Shown here: piece after piece, positions 1 through 9,898 of the stretch
Layout of the letters: the number at the start of each line of letters is the position of its first letter
Position numbering within the stretch: position 1 is the stretch's first letter
Assembly: GCF_900114615.1 (NCBI RefSeq)
Contig: NZ_FOTS01000009.1
Coordinates: 62,001-126,000 of the forward strand
DNA: 64,000 nucleotides
Reading direction: 5' to 3'
DNA from: Pelosinus propionicus DSM 13327
GTDB taxonomy: Bacteria > Bacillota > Negativicutes > DSM-13327
Position numbers and translations under genes: made by a program
The notes under the pieces: generated by a model
The model's input: the letters and a program-made list of their open reading frames with translations, nothing else
Databases searched by the model: none
Told to the model about the DNA's origin: nothing

Positions 1-1223
1 GCTTCTTCCAATACCTCATCCCAGCCTCCTTCTACAACAGGAGAAAAAGCAATCACATCCACCCCCTGGGTAATAAAAGATCGTATGGCGTGAATCTGCA
101 TGTCTTGTTTTTGATCAGCCTCTAAAAAAATAAGCTCAATACCTGCCTCTAATGCTGCATTCTTTATGGATTGAGAATTTGCCCTGCGCCAATCGCTCTC
201 CGCCCCAAGCTGAGAAAATCCCAATACAATTTTTTTGCTTCGATTTTCTTTTTTAGGTTCATTCCCTGCTTTCAAATATTCCAAGACATTGTAACGGGTA
301 ATTTTATTGCTCCGAGGGATAATCTTCTTTGGTATTCCCTTCTCATGATTTAATATATCCACAGCATATAAAATAGCCTCTCGTCCACCTGTGAGACAAG
401 TAAATGTCCCTTCCAATATACCTTTTTCTACCAATTGCAATCCCCCATTAGGACCCGAAAAACCGTCTACTCCAACAAACTGTATTCCATTAGCCCCATG
501 CTTTTTTGCAGCTTTGTAAGCCCCCAGCGCCATATAGTCGCTATGAGCAAAAACAACGTCAATCTGGGGGTACTGCTGCAGCAGTTTTTCCATTTCATCT
601 TCTGCTTTGTCTCTTTGCCAATCAGCAATTACAGTTGCAACAATTTTAATATTGTTATACTGTCCCAGGACTTCCCGAAATCCAGCACTTCTTTCTTTAA
701 GAGAAGGTAATCCTGCTGGCCCCTGAATTTCTACTACATTCCCGCCATTATGCAATAGATCTGCGATGTATTTCCCTGCTTCTTTACCAAGAGATTTATT
801 ATCAGGTCCGATATATAATGTGTACGCATATCCTTCAACTGCTCGATCCAATACAATGACTGGAATCTTTTTATAAGCCTTTGCTACAATTGGTGTCAGA
901 TCCGCAGAATCATTGGGTGAAATAATTAATAAATCAATTCCCGCTTCCAGCAGTTCTTCTACATCTCGAATCTGCTTATCACTGTTTTGTACGGCATCTG
1001 TAAAAACGATTTTAACATCTGCATGTTTTAGTGCTTCTTCTTTGATTTCTTCATTCATAATCACTCTCCAAGGCTCAACTAAATTAGCCTGGGAAACACC
1101 AATTACAAACTTCACCTGATCGGAACTTGCTACTTGGCTTGATGGATGATAACACCCTGCCATCATTGTCATTGTAACCAAAAGAACAATCATACTCTGC
1201 TTGACTCTAAACACCCAATTCAC
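1..1223 (-). CDS. Tandem two-domain sugar-binding lipoprotein (partial, 3' end outside window)
   Basis: The frame opens with GTG, which overlaps the response-regulator stop (GTGA), and stays open to the window edge, about 407 codons. A hydrophobic signal segment ends in a lipobox (MMAGC), so a membrane-anchored lipoprotein is expected. Residues from about 35 to 300 read as a ribose/xylose-type periplasmic binding protein (a VIGVSQ start, GIDLLIISPND, VIVLDRA, VVEIQGPAG, VFAHSDYMALGA, FVGVDGF). After a basic linker a second copy begins (IVLGFSQLGAESDWR, GVDVIAFSPVVEGGW) and is cut by the edge. It is the last visible gene of a kinase-regulator-binding protein operon. No transporter gene is adjacent, which favours a sensing role over transport (inference). 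XylFII-LytS-YesN of Clostridium beijerinckii is the closest known arrangement I can name. Confidence 0.87.
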   Translation of the reverse strand, partial: MNWVFRVKQSMIVLLVTMTMMAGCYHPSSQVASSDQVKFVIGVSQANLVEPWRVIMNEEIKEEALKHADVKIVFTDAVQNSDKQIRDVEELLEAGIDLLIISPNDSADLTPIVAKAYKKIPVIVLDRAVEGYAYTLYIGPDNKSLGKEAGKYIADLLHNGGNVVEIQGPAGLPSLKERSAGFREVLGQYNNIKIVATVIADWQRDKAEDEMEKLLQQYPQIDVVFAHSDYMALGAYKAAKKHGANGIQFVGVDGFSGPNGGLQLVEKGILEGTFTCLTGGREAILYAVDILNHEKGIPKKIIPRSNKITRYNVLEYLKAGNEPKKENRSKKIVLGFSQLGAESDWRRANSQSIKNAALEAGIELIFLEADQKQDMQIHAIRSFITQGVDVIAFSPVVEGGWDEVLEE

Positions 1224-2431
1224 CGCCAGTTGCCTTTTTTACGATATTCTGCCGGAGATAATCCCACGACTTTCTTAAAGGTATTACTGAAATAATGTTG
1301 ATTACTGTATCCTACTCTTTCTGCCACTTCATACAGTTTAATCGTAGGATCCCCCATCATTTGAATGGCTTTTTCGATTCTCACCTGCGTTAAATACTCG
1401 ACGAAAGAAACACCAATTTCATTTTTTAATAAACGGCTTAGATACGTAGGACTAATCTTAATCATTTCCGCTAGATTCTGAAGTGAAAAGTCTTCCTTGT
1501 AATAATTGGCTTCTATGTGCTTCTGGGAAAGAAGTACAGCGGGAGTATAACTAACCTTACGGTTTAGCTCTAAGGTTAATTCATGATAAACGGCGGAAAC
1601 ACTACTTAGTAAATCCATTAATGGTTGTTGAGCGACAATTACGACTTGCTCTAAATTCTGCTCAATAACCTGCTGTAAAGAAGCACTAAGTTCATACCAA
1701 TCACTTGGATTAAGAATGGGTGTTATCGCAATCAGCTGATCCGCGCTATCATGAAAAATGATATAAGGCTGCCATTTCTCTAATAAATCTTTACAAATAT
1801 TTTCTATGGAAAACACCAGCAATTCTCGATCCCAATCTTTGAGAAGCTGCCCACGGGTGTACTGTCCAGCCACTTTCAGAGCAATCATTCCGGATATTGG
1901 CGAAAAATCTAATTCTAAAAAGGAGAGCTGATCTCTAATGTATCCCTCACTTAATAGGCCAGTTACCCAATCCTTACAAAAAGCTTCTCTTAACAGCGGC
2001 AAATGCTTTTTTGTTTCTTGATTGGTCCAATTTAAATAATGATTCTGCAGGCGAGAATTTAATAATTGCTGTTTAGCTCGTTTTAACACATTTTCCAACT
2101 GTTCTTCAAAAACAGGTTTTAATAAGTAATCAAATACTTGCAACTTAATTGCCTTATGAGCATAAGAAAACTCATCATGTCCAGTAATGACAATGATGAT
2201 GCAATCTTGTAGTATGCAGTTTATTTGTTCAATAAACTGCAATCCATTTAAAAAAGGCATGCATATATCAACTAGTAGAATGTCTGGAAGGGTTTTTCTC
2301 GCCATTTCCAATGCCATTTCTCCATCTTCAGCCTCACCTACAACCTCCAAATCAAGCCTTGCTTTCTCAACTAGACTTTTGAGACCACGGCGAATCTTTG
2401 GCTCATCATCGATGATTACGACTTTCAACAT
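1220..2431 (-). CDS. YesN-like response regulator, AraC-type DNA-binding
   Basis: 403 residues. An N-terminal receiver domain (1-120) shows the acidic pair D8-D9, phospho-acceptor D55 (LLVDICMPF) and K105 (LLKPV). The C-terminal 100 residues are an AraC-type double helix-turn-helix (LAEMIKISPTYLSRLLK and VAERVGYSNQHYFSNTFKK, ending SPAEYRK). The middle section has no recognised motif, as is usual in YesN proteins. A clear AGGGAG precedes the ATG. It starts 15 bp after the kinase stop and overlaps the next gene by 4 bp, so the three are probably co-translated. It probably activates sugar uptake or catabolic genes in response to the cognate kinase; the target is not visible here. Confidence 0.93.
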   Translation of the reverse strand: MLKVVIIDDEPKIRRGLKSLVEKARLDLEVVGEAEDGEMALEMARKTLPDILLVDICMPFLNGLQFIEQINCILQDCIIIVITGHDEFSYAHKAIKLQVFDYLLKPVFEEQLENVLKRAKQQLLNSRLQNHYLNWTNQETKKHLPLLREAFCKDWVTGLLSEGYIRDQLSFLELDFSPISGMIALKVAGQYTRGQLLKDWDRELLVFSIENICKDLLEKWQPYIIFHDSADQLIAITPILNPSDWYELSASLQQVIEQNLEQVVIVAQQPLMDLLSSVSAVYHELTLELNRKVSYTPAVLLSQKHIEANYYKEDFSLQNLAEMIKISPTYLSRLLKNEIGVSFVEYLTQVRIEKAIQMMGDPTIKLYEVAERVGYSNQHYFSNTFKKVVGLSPAEYRKKGNWR

Positions 2432-2446
2432 CGAACCACTCCCTAT

Positions 2447-4210
2447 TTAACATATTGGATGCCAAACTTCTACCTTCGTACCTTCTTGATCCACGCTAGT
2501 ATATCGTAAACCGTATTCTAAACCAAACGATAAACGAATTCGTTCATTAACATTAAAGATCCCAAAGCCATTCCTTGCTGCCTCTCCATGCTGATTATCT
2601 AATGACTTTCTTAAGTCTTCGAGTCTTTCCGCTTTCATGCCAATACCATCATCGACTACGCTAAAAAATAATTTTTCCTTATCAATACGAGCGGTAATGG
2701 TGATGGTTCCACCTCCTCTTTTCGCATTAATACCATGGTAAATTGCATTTTCAACAAGAGGTTGTAATATCAGTTTAAGTACCTTGTAATTTAATAAATC
2801 TTCGTCGTAATTTATTTCATACATCAGTTTATCCTCATAACGAGCTTTCTGAATCATTAGATAACTCCGTACATGCTCTAATTCTTCGTGAACTGGAATC
2901 ATCTCTTTCCCTTTACTTAAACCAATGCGGAATAAGTTTGCAAGTGCCCCCACAATACGAACCACTTCCTGTGCACCATGTTCTCCAGCCATCCACTGAA
3001 TCGTATAAAGAGTATTATACAAAAAGTGTGGTTTTATTTGAGCTTGCAAAGTTTTCAGCTCTGCTTCTCGTTTTCGTTTTTGTTCTGTATATACCATATC
3101 CACCAAATTACTAATTTCTTTGATCATCGTATTAAAACTTTTACCAAGCTGTCCAATTTCATCGTTATATTTACTGTTAAATCGCACACTAAGATCACCT
3201 TCCTCAGCTTTTTTCATTAAACTGCGAAGTTTACTTAAAGGTTTGGCAATGGAAGCAGTAAAAAAGAAGGCGGCGGCTACTGCTAATATTAAGGTGATAA
3301 GCCCAATAAGTATGGAGTAATGACGCAGAATCGTTACCTCTTTTAGCGTCTCGCTAAGAGAGAAAACACCGATAGTCTTCCATTTTGTATAAGCTGAATC
3401 TTTATAGATAATCTGAAATTCACTTCCCTGAATGGTTTTAACAATATTATTGACAGAAGGATTGAACCACTCATTTTTTACGCGATATACAATTGGATTG
3501 ACTGGTGCATATACAATTCCACCATTTGCATCCATAATATACAAAAAGCCATTTTTCCCCAATGTAATCGTCTCAATTACTTCTTTAATTTTATTCAATT
3601 TCAGATCAATCAGTATGACACCAAGACGCTGACTGGTCTTCGGATCAATAACCGCTTTTGCAATCGAAACTACTTCATCTGCACTATAGTTTAGAGTTGT
3701 TGTTATATTGCGGCCAATCGGTTTACTAAATAATTGCATTGCATTAGGAGATAGAATTGCTCTTTTGTACCAATTTTCATCCGTAAGAGGATCACGTGAA
3801 ATTCGATGCATTTCATTACTAATATACAGATTATTCTCATTTACAATGAGTATTCCGGCAATTTCTGGATGCACATTGGTATACGTGCTTAAAATTCGCC
3901 GAACTTCCTTCTCTAGCAATGCCTCTTTCTCATCCTCTTTCGTAATTTGTAAAAATGCAATGATCTGAGGATCTCCCAGAAGATACGATACTATATTTTC
4001 CATATCATGAATATAAAACTCAACGTTGCGAGTGACTTGCTCAATCATTTGTTCTGTATGTTCATTGGCCTGTTCTTCAATCGATTTGCTATAGATAACA
4101 TTACCTAATACTCCAAGTGTCACAATGGGCAGTAAAATAAGAGTGAAAAAATAGAATAACAATTTTGAACGTATATCTTCTATCTTAAGTAACTTGCGAA
4201 AAAAGTCCAA
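2447..4210 (-). CDS. YesM/LytS-type membrane sensor histidine kinase
   Basis: 587 residues starting with TTG. Membrane segments at about 17-37 and 299-319 flank an extracellular Cache-like sensor of about 260 residues. A HAMP linker follows (about 320-372), then a His_kinase domain with the phospho-acceptor H395 in QIKPHFLYNTLY. A GHKL ATPase comes last, with an N box (LVENAIYHG) and G boxes (DDGIGM, GFGIFNVNERI). This is the classic sugar-linked YesM layout. It is the first gene of the operon with the AraC-type regulator and the two-domain binding lipoprotein. The extracellular domain most likely reads the ligand state of that lipoprotein (inference from the XylFII/LytS precedent). Confidence 0.93.
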   Translation of the reverse strand: MDFFRKLLKIEDIRSKLLFYFFTLILLPIVTLGVLGNVIYSKSIEEQANEHTEQMIEQVTRNVEFYIHDMENIVSYLLGDPQIIAFLQITKEDEKEALLEKEVRRILSTYTNVHPEIAGILIVNENNLYISNEMHRISRDPLTDENWYKRAILSPNAMQLFSKPIGRNITTTLNYSADEVVSIAKAVIDPKTSQRLGVILIDLKLNKIKEVIETITLGKNGFLYIMDANGGIVYAPVNPIVYRVKNEWFNPSVNNIVKTIQGSEFQIIYKDSAYTKWKTIGVFSLSETLKEVTILRHYSILIGLITLILAVAAAFFFTASIAKPLSKLRSLMKKAEEGDLSVRFNSKYNDEIGQLGKSFNTMIKEISNLVDMVYTEQKRKREAELKTLQAQIKPHFLYNTLYTIQWMAGEHGAQEVVRIVGALANLFRIGLSKGKEMIPVHEELEHVRSYLMIQKARYEDKLMYEINYDEDLLNYKVLKLILQPLVENAIYHGINAKRGGGTITITARIDKEKLFFSVVDDGIGMKAERLEDLRKSLDNQHGEAARNGFGIFNVNERIRLSFGLEYGLRYTSVDQEGTKVEVWHPIC

Positions 4211-4374
4211 TATTGCACCATCCTAGCACTCAGTTTTTCTACTACTTCTTTATTATACACAATAGAGTTCCAAAATTGGTAATTTTTTCTTGTTAAATAA
4301 AATCAATATTTAAACAGAAAAAGAGACAAGGGGTGAAAGGTGTTTAGGCTAGTCTATGAGGAAATTTGCTTAGC

Positions 4375-4436
4375 AAAAAGCTCTCTATATGAGCAGTTTT
4401 TAGGGTACTTTTTACACCCCTGCCAACATAGAGAGC
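4375..4436 (-). terminator. Rho-independent terminator after the ROK gene
   Basis: Arms GCTCTCTAT (4428-4436) and ATAGAGAGC (4380-4388) enclose an inner GGGT/ACCC stem, with a run of five T on the minus strand right after. It lies 12 bp beyond the ROK stop codon. Confidence 0.7.
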
Positions 4437-4447
4437 ATTTTGTCATA

Positions 4448-5650
4448 TTACCGTAAATAAATCCCTTCCATTACCACATCAACAATGCCCTTTAGCGCAT
4501 CTTGCCTGCCTTCCGAGGAAAACTCAATGCGAGCTAACGAATAACAGCTTGCTAACGCTTTTTCTTTTATAACTTGCATGATTGTCTCCTCTATGAATCT
4601 TCGTCCCTTAACAATGCCCCCGCCTATGAGCACCAGCTGGGGATTAAAAATATTAATGATATTGGCAGCACCCATACCAATATATTGAGCAATTTGCTGG
4701 AGAGTATTTATTGAGAGCAGATCTCCCTCTTCAGCCGCAGCGTAAATGTGTTTTGGTCTAATGGCATCTAGATTGCCTTTTACCATATCTGATACTACAG
4801 AATGTTTGCCTTCGGTAATTGACTGAATCATACTACTTACCAATGCGGTCTCAGATGCCATGGCTTCTAAGCATCCGTGATTTCCGCAGCTGCATAAAGG
4901 ACCATGAACATCTACAACCGTATGACCTATTTCCCCTGCACTATCACCTAAGCCTCGATATAGTTCACCATTTAAAATAATGCCGGAGCCAATTCCACCC
5001 CCGACTCCCAGAAAAACTGCATTTTTAATATCGCGGTATGGACCATAGTGATAGGCTCCTAATGCCATAGCACGCATATCATTCTCAACAAAAACGGGCA
5101 ATTGAAACTGCTTTTCTACAAGATATTTTAGTGGAACATTGCGCCAGCCAGCACTAGGAGAAAATAAGGAAAGCCCTTCTTTGGACATAACAGGTCCTCG
5201 TACAATTATACCAATCGCTAAGGCCAATTTGCCATCCTCTGAAGCATAGCATTGCGCAATTGTATTTTCCAAAAAAGACAAAATCTTTTCTTCCTTAAGA
5301 TGTTGAATATCATGACATATCTCTTCCTTTATCTCTAAGCCTCCATTGATCAGATAACCGATCATTTCCTTGGAGCGAATATCTACAATAATCATATTCG
5401 CTATTTCGGAATGAACTTTAAGCAGCACAGGACGCCTGCCTCCACTATATTCACCAACCATATACTCATGAATCAATCCATTTTCAATAAGTTTACTTGA
5501 TATATTGGTTACAGTTGGTGCTGTTAAACCCGTTAATTTTGCAATATCAACACGAGATATTGGGCCCCGTCTACGAATCGCATTAATAATTAGTGATTCA
5601 TTTGCCCCTCCACCTACAGCTTTTGAATTAATCGTATTTACACCTTCCAT
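4448..5650 (-). CDS. ROK-family transcriptional repressor (XylR/NagC type)
   Basis: 400 residues. A winged helix-turn-helix covers about 15-65 (ISRVDIAKLTGLTAPTVTNIS). A ROK domain follows, with the zinc-binding set H243, C253, C255, C260 (EIGHTVV, CSCGNHGCLE). The kinase phosphate loop is missing: where sugar kinases have DIGGT, this has DIRSKE. It therefore looks like a sugar-responsive repressor rather than a kinase. It is the last gene after the sugar importer, separated by 216 bp, and has its own terminator. It is the best candidate in the window to control the arabinose genes (inference); AraR of the GntR-LacI type is not present here. Confidence 0.9.
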   Translation of the reverse strand: MEGVNTINSKAVGGGANESLIINAIRRRGPISRVDIAKLTGLTAPTVTNISSKLIENGLIHEYMVGEYSGGRRPVLLKVHSEIANMIIVDIRSKEMIGYLINGGLEIKEEICHDIQHLKEEKILSFLENTIAQCYASEDGKLALAIGIIVRGPVMSKEGLSLFSPSAGWRNVPLKYLVEKQFQLPVFVENDMRAMALGAYHYGPYRDIKNAVFLGVGGGIGSGIILNGELYRGLGDSAGEIGHTVVDVHGPLCSCGNHGCLEAMASETALVSSMIQSITEGKHSVVSDMVKGNLDAIRPKHIYAAAEEGDLLSINTLQQIAQYIGMGAANIINIFNPQLVLIGGGIVKGRRFIEETIMQVIKEKALASCYSLARIEFSSEGRQDALKGIVDVVMEGIYLR

Positions 5651-5866
5651 AAAACACCTACACTCTTGCTTTCAATATTTTTATAGACACCCTTTATATT
5701 CATTTGCTTTTTACTATATCAAAGACATGAAAGATTTATTTAATCATTATATAATATCAAAAGCTAAAATGCCTAATTAAATTTTTAATTAATGATTTAT
5801 ACTTCTACTACATAAGAGAAATTTACTAATGAGAGAATTGCTTCGACTGCTCTTACATGATAAGTC

Positions 5867-7030
5867 TTATGTTTGTTTTGATTTTGTATAAATATCAAAA
5901 GCTACAGCTAATAATAATACTAAGCCTTTAATGGTCTGCTGCATATCAATGGTAACTCCAATTAAAGACATTCCATTATTCATAACCCCCATAACCAGCC
6001 CACCAATAATGGCCCCCATAACAACACCAATTCCTCCTGCCGTGGAGGCTCCGCCAATAAAACAAGCAGCAATCGCATCTAATTCAAAACCTGTACCTGC
6101 TTTTGGTGTTGCTGCATTAAGGCGAGCTGCAAAAACAAGACCCGAAAGGGCTGATAATACTCCCATATTTACAAAAACCCAAAATACAATACGTTCGGTT
6201 TTAACCCCTGATAGCTTTGCCGCTTTTTCATTACCGCCTAATGCGTAAATATGACGCCCTACCACTGTTTTAGTCGTTATAAAGGTATAAAATACAATTA
6301 GAATAAATAATAATATCAACACATTAGGAATTCCTTTATATGAGGCTAGCAAATACATAAACCAGTTAATTGCTATGCCAACAAAAGCTAATTTTGCAAC
6401 TAAAAACTGTACCGGGATTACCTCGAAATTATACTCTAGCTTAGCTTTTCTATGACTTAATTCAAAAAAAATATATACCAATGTCAAAATAATCCCAACC
6501 ACAAGGGTTGTAATATGTATAGATGTTCCACTTAATATATCGGGTATAAATCCATTACTCATTTTCTGAAAAACCTCTGGAAAAGGAGCTTTTGATTGCC
6601 CCTCTAGAGCAGTCATAGTTAACCCTCTAAAAATTAACATTCCTGCTAATGTAACAATAAATCCAGGGATTTTAAAATAGGAAACCCAATATCCTTGAAA
6701 AGCTCCAGCAAGACCTCCTATCAGCAAAGAAATCAATATTCCAGGCACAACACCAATATGATAATCGATCATCAAAATTGCAGAAACGGCACCAACAAAA
6801 GCAGCGATAGATCCTACAGATAAATCAATCTGAAAAGCAACGATCACTAACAGCATACCGATCGCCAATATGAGTATATAACTATTCTGCTGAATTAAGT
6901 TGGTTACATTTAGCGGTTGTAGGAGTACACCTTTGCTGACAATTTCAAAGAATAGTACAATCGACACTAATGCAATAACCATACCATATTCTCTAATATT
7001 ACTTTTAAACATCTGCTTTAGAGTTTCCAT
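5867..7030 (-). CDS. Sugar ABC transporter permease (GguB/MmsB/XylH family)
   Basis: 387 residues, strongly hydrophobic, with about ten membrane helices and the BPD_transp_2 layout (LIQQNSYILILAIGMLLVI near residue 50, IDLSVGSIAAFVGA, GGASTAGGIGVVMGA). AAAGGAGGG stands 7 bp before the ATG. It begins 13 bp after the ATPase gene. Its length near 390 and its pairing with a two-domain ATPase and a ChvE-like lipoprotein match the multiple-sugar (arabinose/xylose/glucose) importers. Substrate assignment to L-arabinose rests on the neighbouring ara genes. Confidence 0.93.
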   Translation of the reverse strand: METLKQMFKSNIREYGMVIALVSIVLFFEIVSKGVLLQPLNVTNLIQQNSYILILAIGMLLVIVAFQIDLSVGSIAAFVGAVSAILMIDYHIGVVPGILISLLIGGLAGAFQGYWVSYFKIPGFIVTLAGMLIFRGLTMTALEGQSKAPFPEVFQKMSNGFIPDILSGTSIHITTLVVGIILTLVYIFFELSHRKAKLEYNFEVIPVQFLVAKLAFVGIAINWFMYLLASYKGIPNVLILLFILIVFYTFITTKTVVGRHIYALGGNEKAAKLSGVKTERIVFWVFVNMGVLSALSGLVFAARLNAATPKAGTGFELDAIAACFIGGASTAGGIGVVMGAIIGGLVMGVMNNGMSLIGVTIDMQQTIKGLVLLLAVAFDIYTKSKQT

Positions 7031-7043
7031 GACGATCCCTCCT

Positions 7044-8567
7044 TTATTTGCTCATTACATATTGCATAATTCTTTCTTGTGATGCTTCCGCCCCTGCAAG
7101 TTCTCCAGTAATGCTGCCTTCACTCATAACATAGATTCGATCACACATTCCCAATAATTCAGGAAGTTCTGAAGAAATCAATACAATGCCTTTTCCATCT
7201 TTAGCCAGCTTATTAATGATGCTATAAATTTCAAATTTAGCTCCTACATCAATTCCCCGGGTAGGTTCATCTAAAATTAGAACATCTGGCTCTGTAAAAA
7301 TCCATTTACTCAAAACAACTTTTTGCTGATTTCCACCGCTCAAATTTACAGTGTTTTGCAAAACGCTAGAACATTTAATATTCATCTGCTGACGACTTTT
7401 CTCCGCCACCAAAATTTCTTTATTCTCATTAATTACAGAATGGTTTGCGATATTTTTTAAATTCGCCAAGGTAATATTTCGTTTAATATCATTATTTAGT
7501 ATTAAACCGTACTGTTTTCGATCTTCTGTTACATATGCAATACCTTGCTCAATCGCCTGGCTTACATTTTTCAAATGTACTTCTACCCCATTCTTATAGA
7601 TCTGTCCACTTATTTTTTGCCCATAGGATCTGCCAAAAATACTCATAGCAAGCTCTGTTCTCCCTGCCCCCATGAGTCCTGCAATTCCTACAACTTCACC
7701 TTGTTTAACGTGAAAGTTAACATGATCAATCACTTTACGGCTACTATGTAGATGATGGTATGCAGTCCAATTCTGAACTTCAAAGATGATCTCGCCAATG
7801 GCTGAATCTCGTTTAGGGTATAGCTCAGTTAGTTCTCGTCCTACCATGCCTTTGATAATTCGCTCTTCTGTAATATGATCGTTTCTTACATTTAAGGTTT
7901 CAATGGTAGCTCCATCACGCAGCACAGTGATGGAATCAGCAATTCTTGAAATTTCATTTAATTTATGTGAAATAATAATCGAGGATATTCCTTGTCTTTT
8001 AAATTCCAACAATAATTCTAAGAGATTATCACTATCATCTTCATTCAATGCTGCCGTGGGTTCATCCAGAATTAACAATTCAACTTCCTTTGATAAGGCT
8101 TTGGCAATCTCCACTAATTGCTGTTTACCAACGCCTATATTGGTAACCAAAGTACTTGGCAATTCTTTGAGCCCCACTGTTGCCAGCAGCTTTTGAGTAT
8201 GCATAGTAGTTGCATGCCAGTCAATAAGACCATGTTTGCCTTGTTCATTACCAAGAAATATATTCTCTTCGATCGATAGATACGGGATGAGGGCTAATTC
8301 CTGATGAATAATAACAATGCCTAATTTTTCACTTTCTTTAATATTTTTGAATTCACATCGTTTCCCTTTATAACGAATATCCCCCGTATAAGTCTCGTAA
8401 GGATATACGCCACTTAATACTTTCATTAAGGTTGATTTTCCCGCACCATTTTCCCCAACTAATGCATGAATCTCACCTTTTTGTACTTGTAAGTTCACAT
8501 TATTTAGAGCTTTAACACCTGGAAATACTTTAGTTATATTGATCATTTCTAAAATGACATCTTCCAT
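7044..8567 (-). CDS. Sugar ABC transporter ATP-binding protein, two ATPase domains (GguA/MmsA type)
   Basis: 507 residues holding two fused ABC domains, as in AraG, RbsA and MglA. Domain 1 has Walker A GENGAGKS near residue 40 and Walker [12 protein letters not shown]. Domain 2 has the usual degenerate P-loop (GLMGAGRTE), an intact signature LSGGNQQKV and Walker [13 protein letters not shown]. The signature of domain 1 is weak ([15 protein letters not shown]), also common in this family. It works at the inner face of the membrane with the permease 13 bp downstream. The 103 bp before it contain a strong hairpin that separates it from the binding-protein gene. Confidence 0.95.
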   Translation of the reverse strand: MEDVILEMINITKVFPGVKALNNVNLQVQKGEIHALVGENGAGKSTLMKVLSGVYPYETYTGDIRYKGKRCEFKNIKESEKLGIVIIHQELALIPYLSIEENIFLGNEQGKHGLIDWHATTMHTQKLLATVGLKELPSTLVTNIGVGKQQLVEIAKALSKEVELLILDEPTAALNEDDSDNLLELLLEFKRQGISSIIISHKLNEISRIADSITVLRDGATIETLNVRNDHITEERIIKGMVGRELTELYPKRDSAIGEIIFEVQNWTAYHHLHSSRKVIDHVNFHVKQGEVVGIAGLMGAGRTELAMSIFGRSYGQKISGQIYKNGVEVHLKNVSQAIEQGIAYVTEDRKQYGLILNNDIKRNITLANLKNIANHSVINENKEILVAEKSRQQMNIKCSSVLQNTVNLSGGNQQKVVLSKWIFTEPDVLILDEPTRGIDVGAKFEIYSIINKLAKDGKGIVLISSELPELLGMCDRIYVMSEGSITGELAGAEASQERIMQYVMSK

Positions 8568-8610
8568 GTATCCTCAACTCCTTGCATATCACTCTCTAAA
8601 CTCGGCCATA

Positions 8611-8652
8611 GAGTGATTTAGTAATGACTTTATAGTCATCACTAAATCATTC
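8611..8652 (-). other. Intercistronic stem-loop after the sugar-binding protein gene
   Basis: Two 19-nt arms (8611-8629 and 8634-8652) pair at 17 positions around a 4-nt loop. No T-run follows on the minus strand. A stem-loop directly after a binding-protein gene is a common device for stabilising that part of the mRNA, or for partial termination, so that binding protein outnumbers ATPase and permease. Confidence 0.7.
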
Positions 8653-8670
8653 TGGCCTTTCTGCTGTTTA

Positions 8671-9753
8671 CTATTTAAGTTGATCTGCAGTATAATATCC
8701 ACTTTCAACCAATACTTTTTCATAATTTGATTTATCAACAGAAACAGGAACTAATAAGTAGGAAGGCACCACTTTAACACCATTGTTGTAGGTCTTATCA
8801 TCATTAGTTGCTGCTTTTTTACCGCTAAGTACTGCATCTACCATATCAACAGCTACTTTAGCAAGATCCCTAGTATCTTTAAATACTGTTTGAGCTTGTT
8901 CACCCTTAATAATAGATTTAATGGAAGGGGCTTCCGCATCTTGTCCCGTAACGATCGGCATTGGCTGCGCTGGCGTTCCATATCCAACTGCCTTCAAGGA
9001 AGAAAGAACGCCGATACTAATACCATCATAAGGAGATAGAACCGCATCTATTTTTGTTCCCGTATAGTTCTTACTTAGCAGGTTATCCATTCTTGCCTGA
9101 GCAGTAGCGCCATCCCATCGTAATGTAGCACAGACCCCCATGTCCATTTGCCCGCTTTTTACAACTAGTTTCTTCGATTCAATATAAGGCTTTAAAATTG
9201 ACATCGCACCATCAAAAAACATATACGCATTATTGTCATCCGGTGAACCGCCAAAGATCTCAATATTAAATGGACCTTTACCTTCTTTTAAGCCTAAGCT
9301 TTTTTCAATATAAGCAGCTTGAAGAACTCCAACTTGAAAATTATCAAAAGTTGCATAGTAATCTACATTTGCAGTCTTTTTAATCAAACGGTCATAAGCG
9401 ATAACGGGAATATTTTTATCTTTGGCTTTTTGCAATACCGTTGTTAAGGATTCACCATCGATATTGGCGATTACCAATACGTTAGCCCCTTTTGTAATCA
9501 TATTTTCAATTTGTGCAAGCTGGTTTTCAACATTGTCTTCGCCATACTGTAAATCCGTTTCATATCCTTTTGCTTTTAGTTGTTTGACAATATTGTCACC
9601 ATCTGCTATCCATCGAGATGACGACTTCGTAGGCATTGCAATACCTACTTTCTTCTTATCGGAGCTATTGGGAGCTGTACTAGGGCTTGAACCACATGCG
9701 GTCAACATTAATACCATGGCAAACATCAGAAAAAAAGCTACTACCTTTTTCAT
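8671..9753 (-). CDS. chvE: ChvE-like multiple sugar-binding lipoprotein
   Basis: 360 residues with a signal segment and lipobox (LTACG), so it is anchored outside the cytoplasmic membrane. The mature part is a periplasmic binding protein 4 fold ([85 protein letters not shown]). The PDDNNA and GQDAE segments are typical of ChvE-type arabinose/glucose/galactose binders. GGGGAGATTTCA precedes the ATG. It is the first gene of the importer block, with 145 bp upstream that could carry a promoter. It should deliver sugar to the GguA/GguB-like pair downstream. Confidence 0.92.
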   Translation of the reverse strand: MKKVVAFFLMFAMVLMLTACGSSPSTAPNSSDKKKVGIAMPTKSSSRWIADGDNIVKQLKAKGYETDLQYGEDNVENQLAQIENMITKGANVLVIANIDGESLTTVLQKAKDKNIPVIAYDRLIKKTANVDYYATFDNFQVGVLQAAYIEKSLGLKEGKGPFNIEIFGGSPDDNNAYMFFDGAMSILKPYIESKKLVVKSGQMDMGVCATLRWDGATAQARMDNLLSKNYTGTKIDAVLSPYDGISIGVLSSLKAVGYGTPAQPMPIVTGQDAEAPSIKSIIKGEQAQTVFKDTRDLAKVAVDMVDAVLSGKKAATNDDKTYNNGVKVVPSYLLVPVSVDKSNYEKVLVESGYYTADQLK

Positions 9754-9898
9754 TGAAATCTCCCCTTCTTTTTATTCTTGGCAGCCTCAATCCACTACTT
9801 CTTGTTAACTCTCCATCACCTACTTTCTCTAGCAAATTCGCCTGCTAACCTAAATAACAATTTTTAAAAAGTGAATTCAACCAACCATATACCGTATT

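Noticed and set aside
435-1119. Plus-strand open frames opposite the first gene
   Set aside because: They have no ribosome-binding site and are antisense to a well-supported coding frame; the same holds for most plus-strand frames across the window.
4448-5650. Sugar kinase of the ROK family
   Set aside because: An N-terminal HTH is present and the phosphate-binding loop is lost, so a regulator is favoured.
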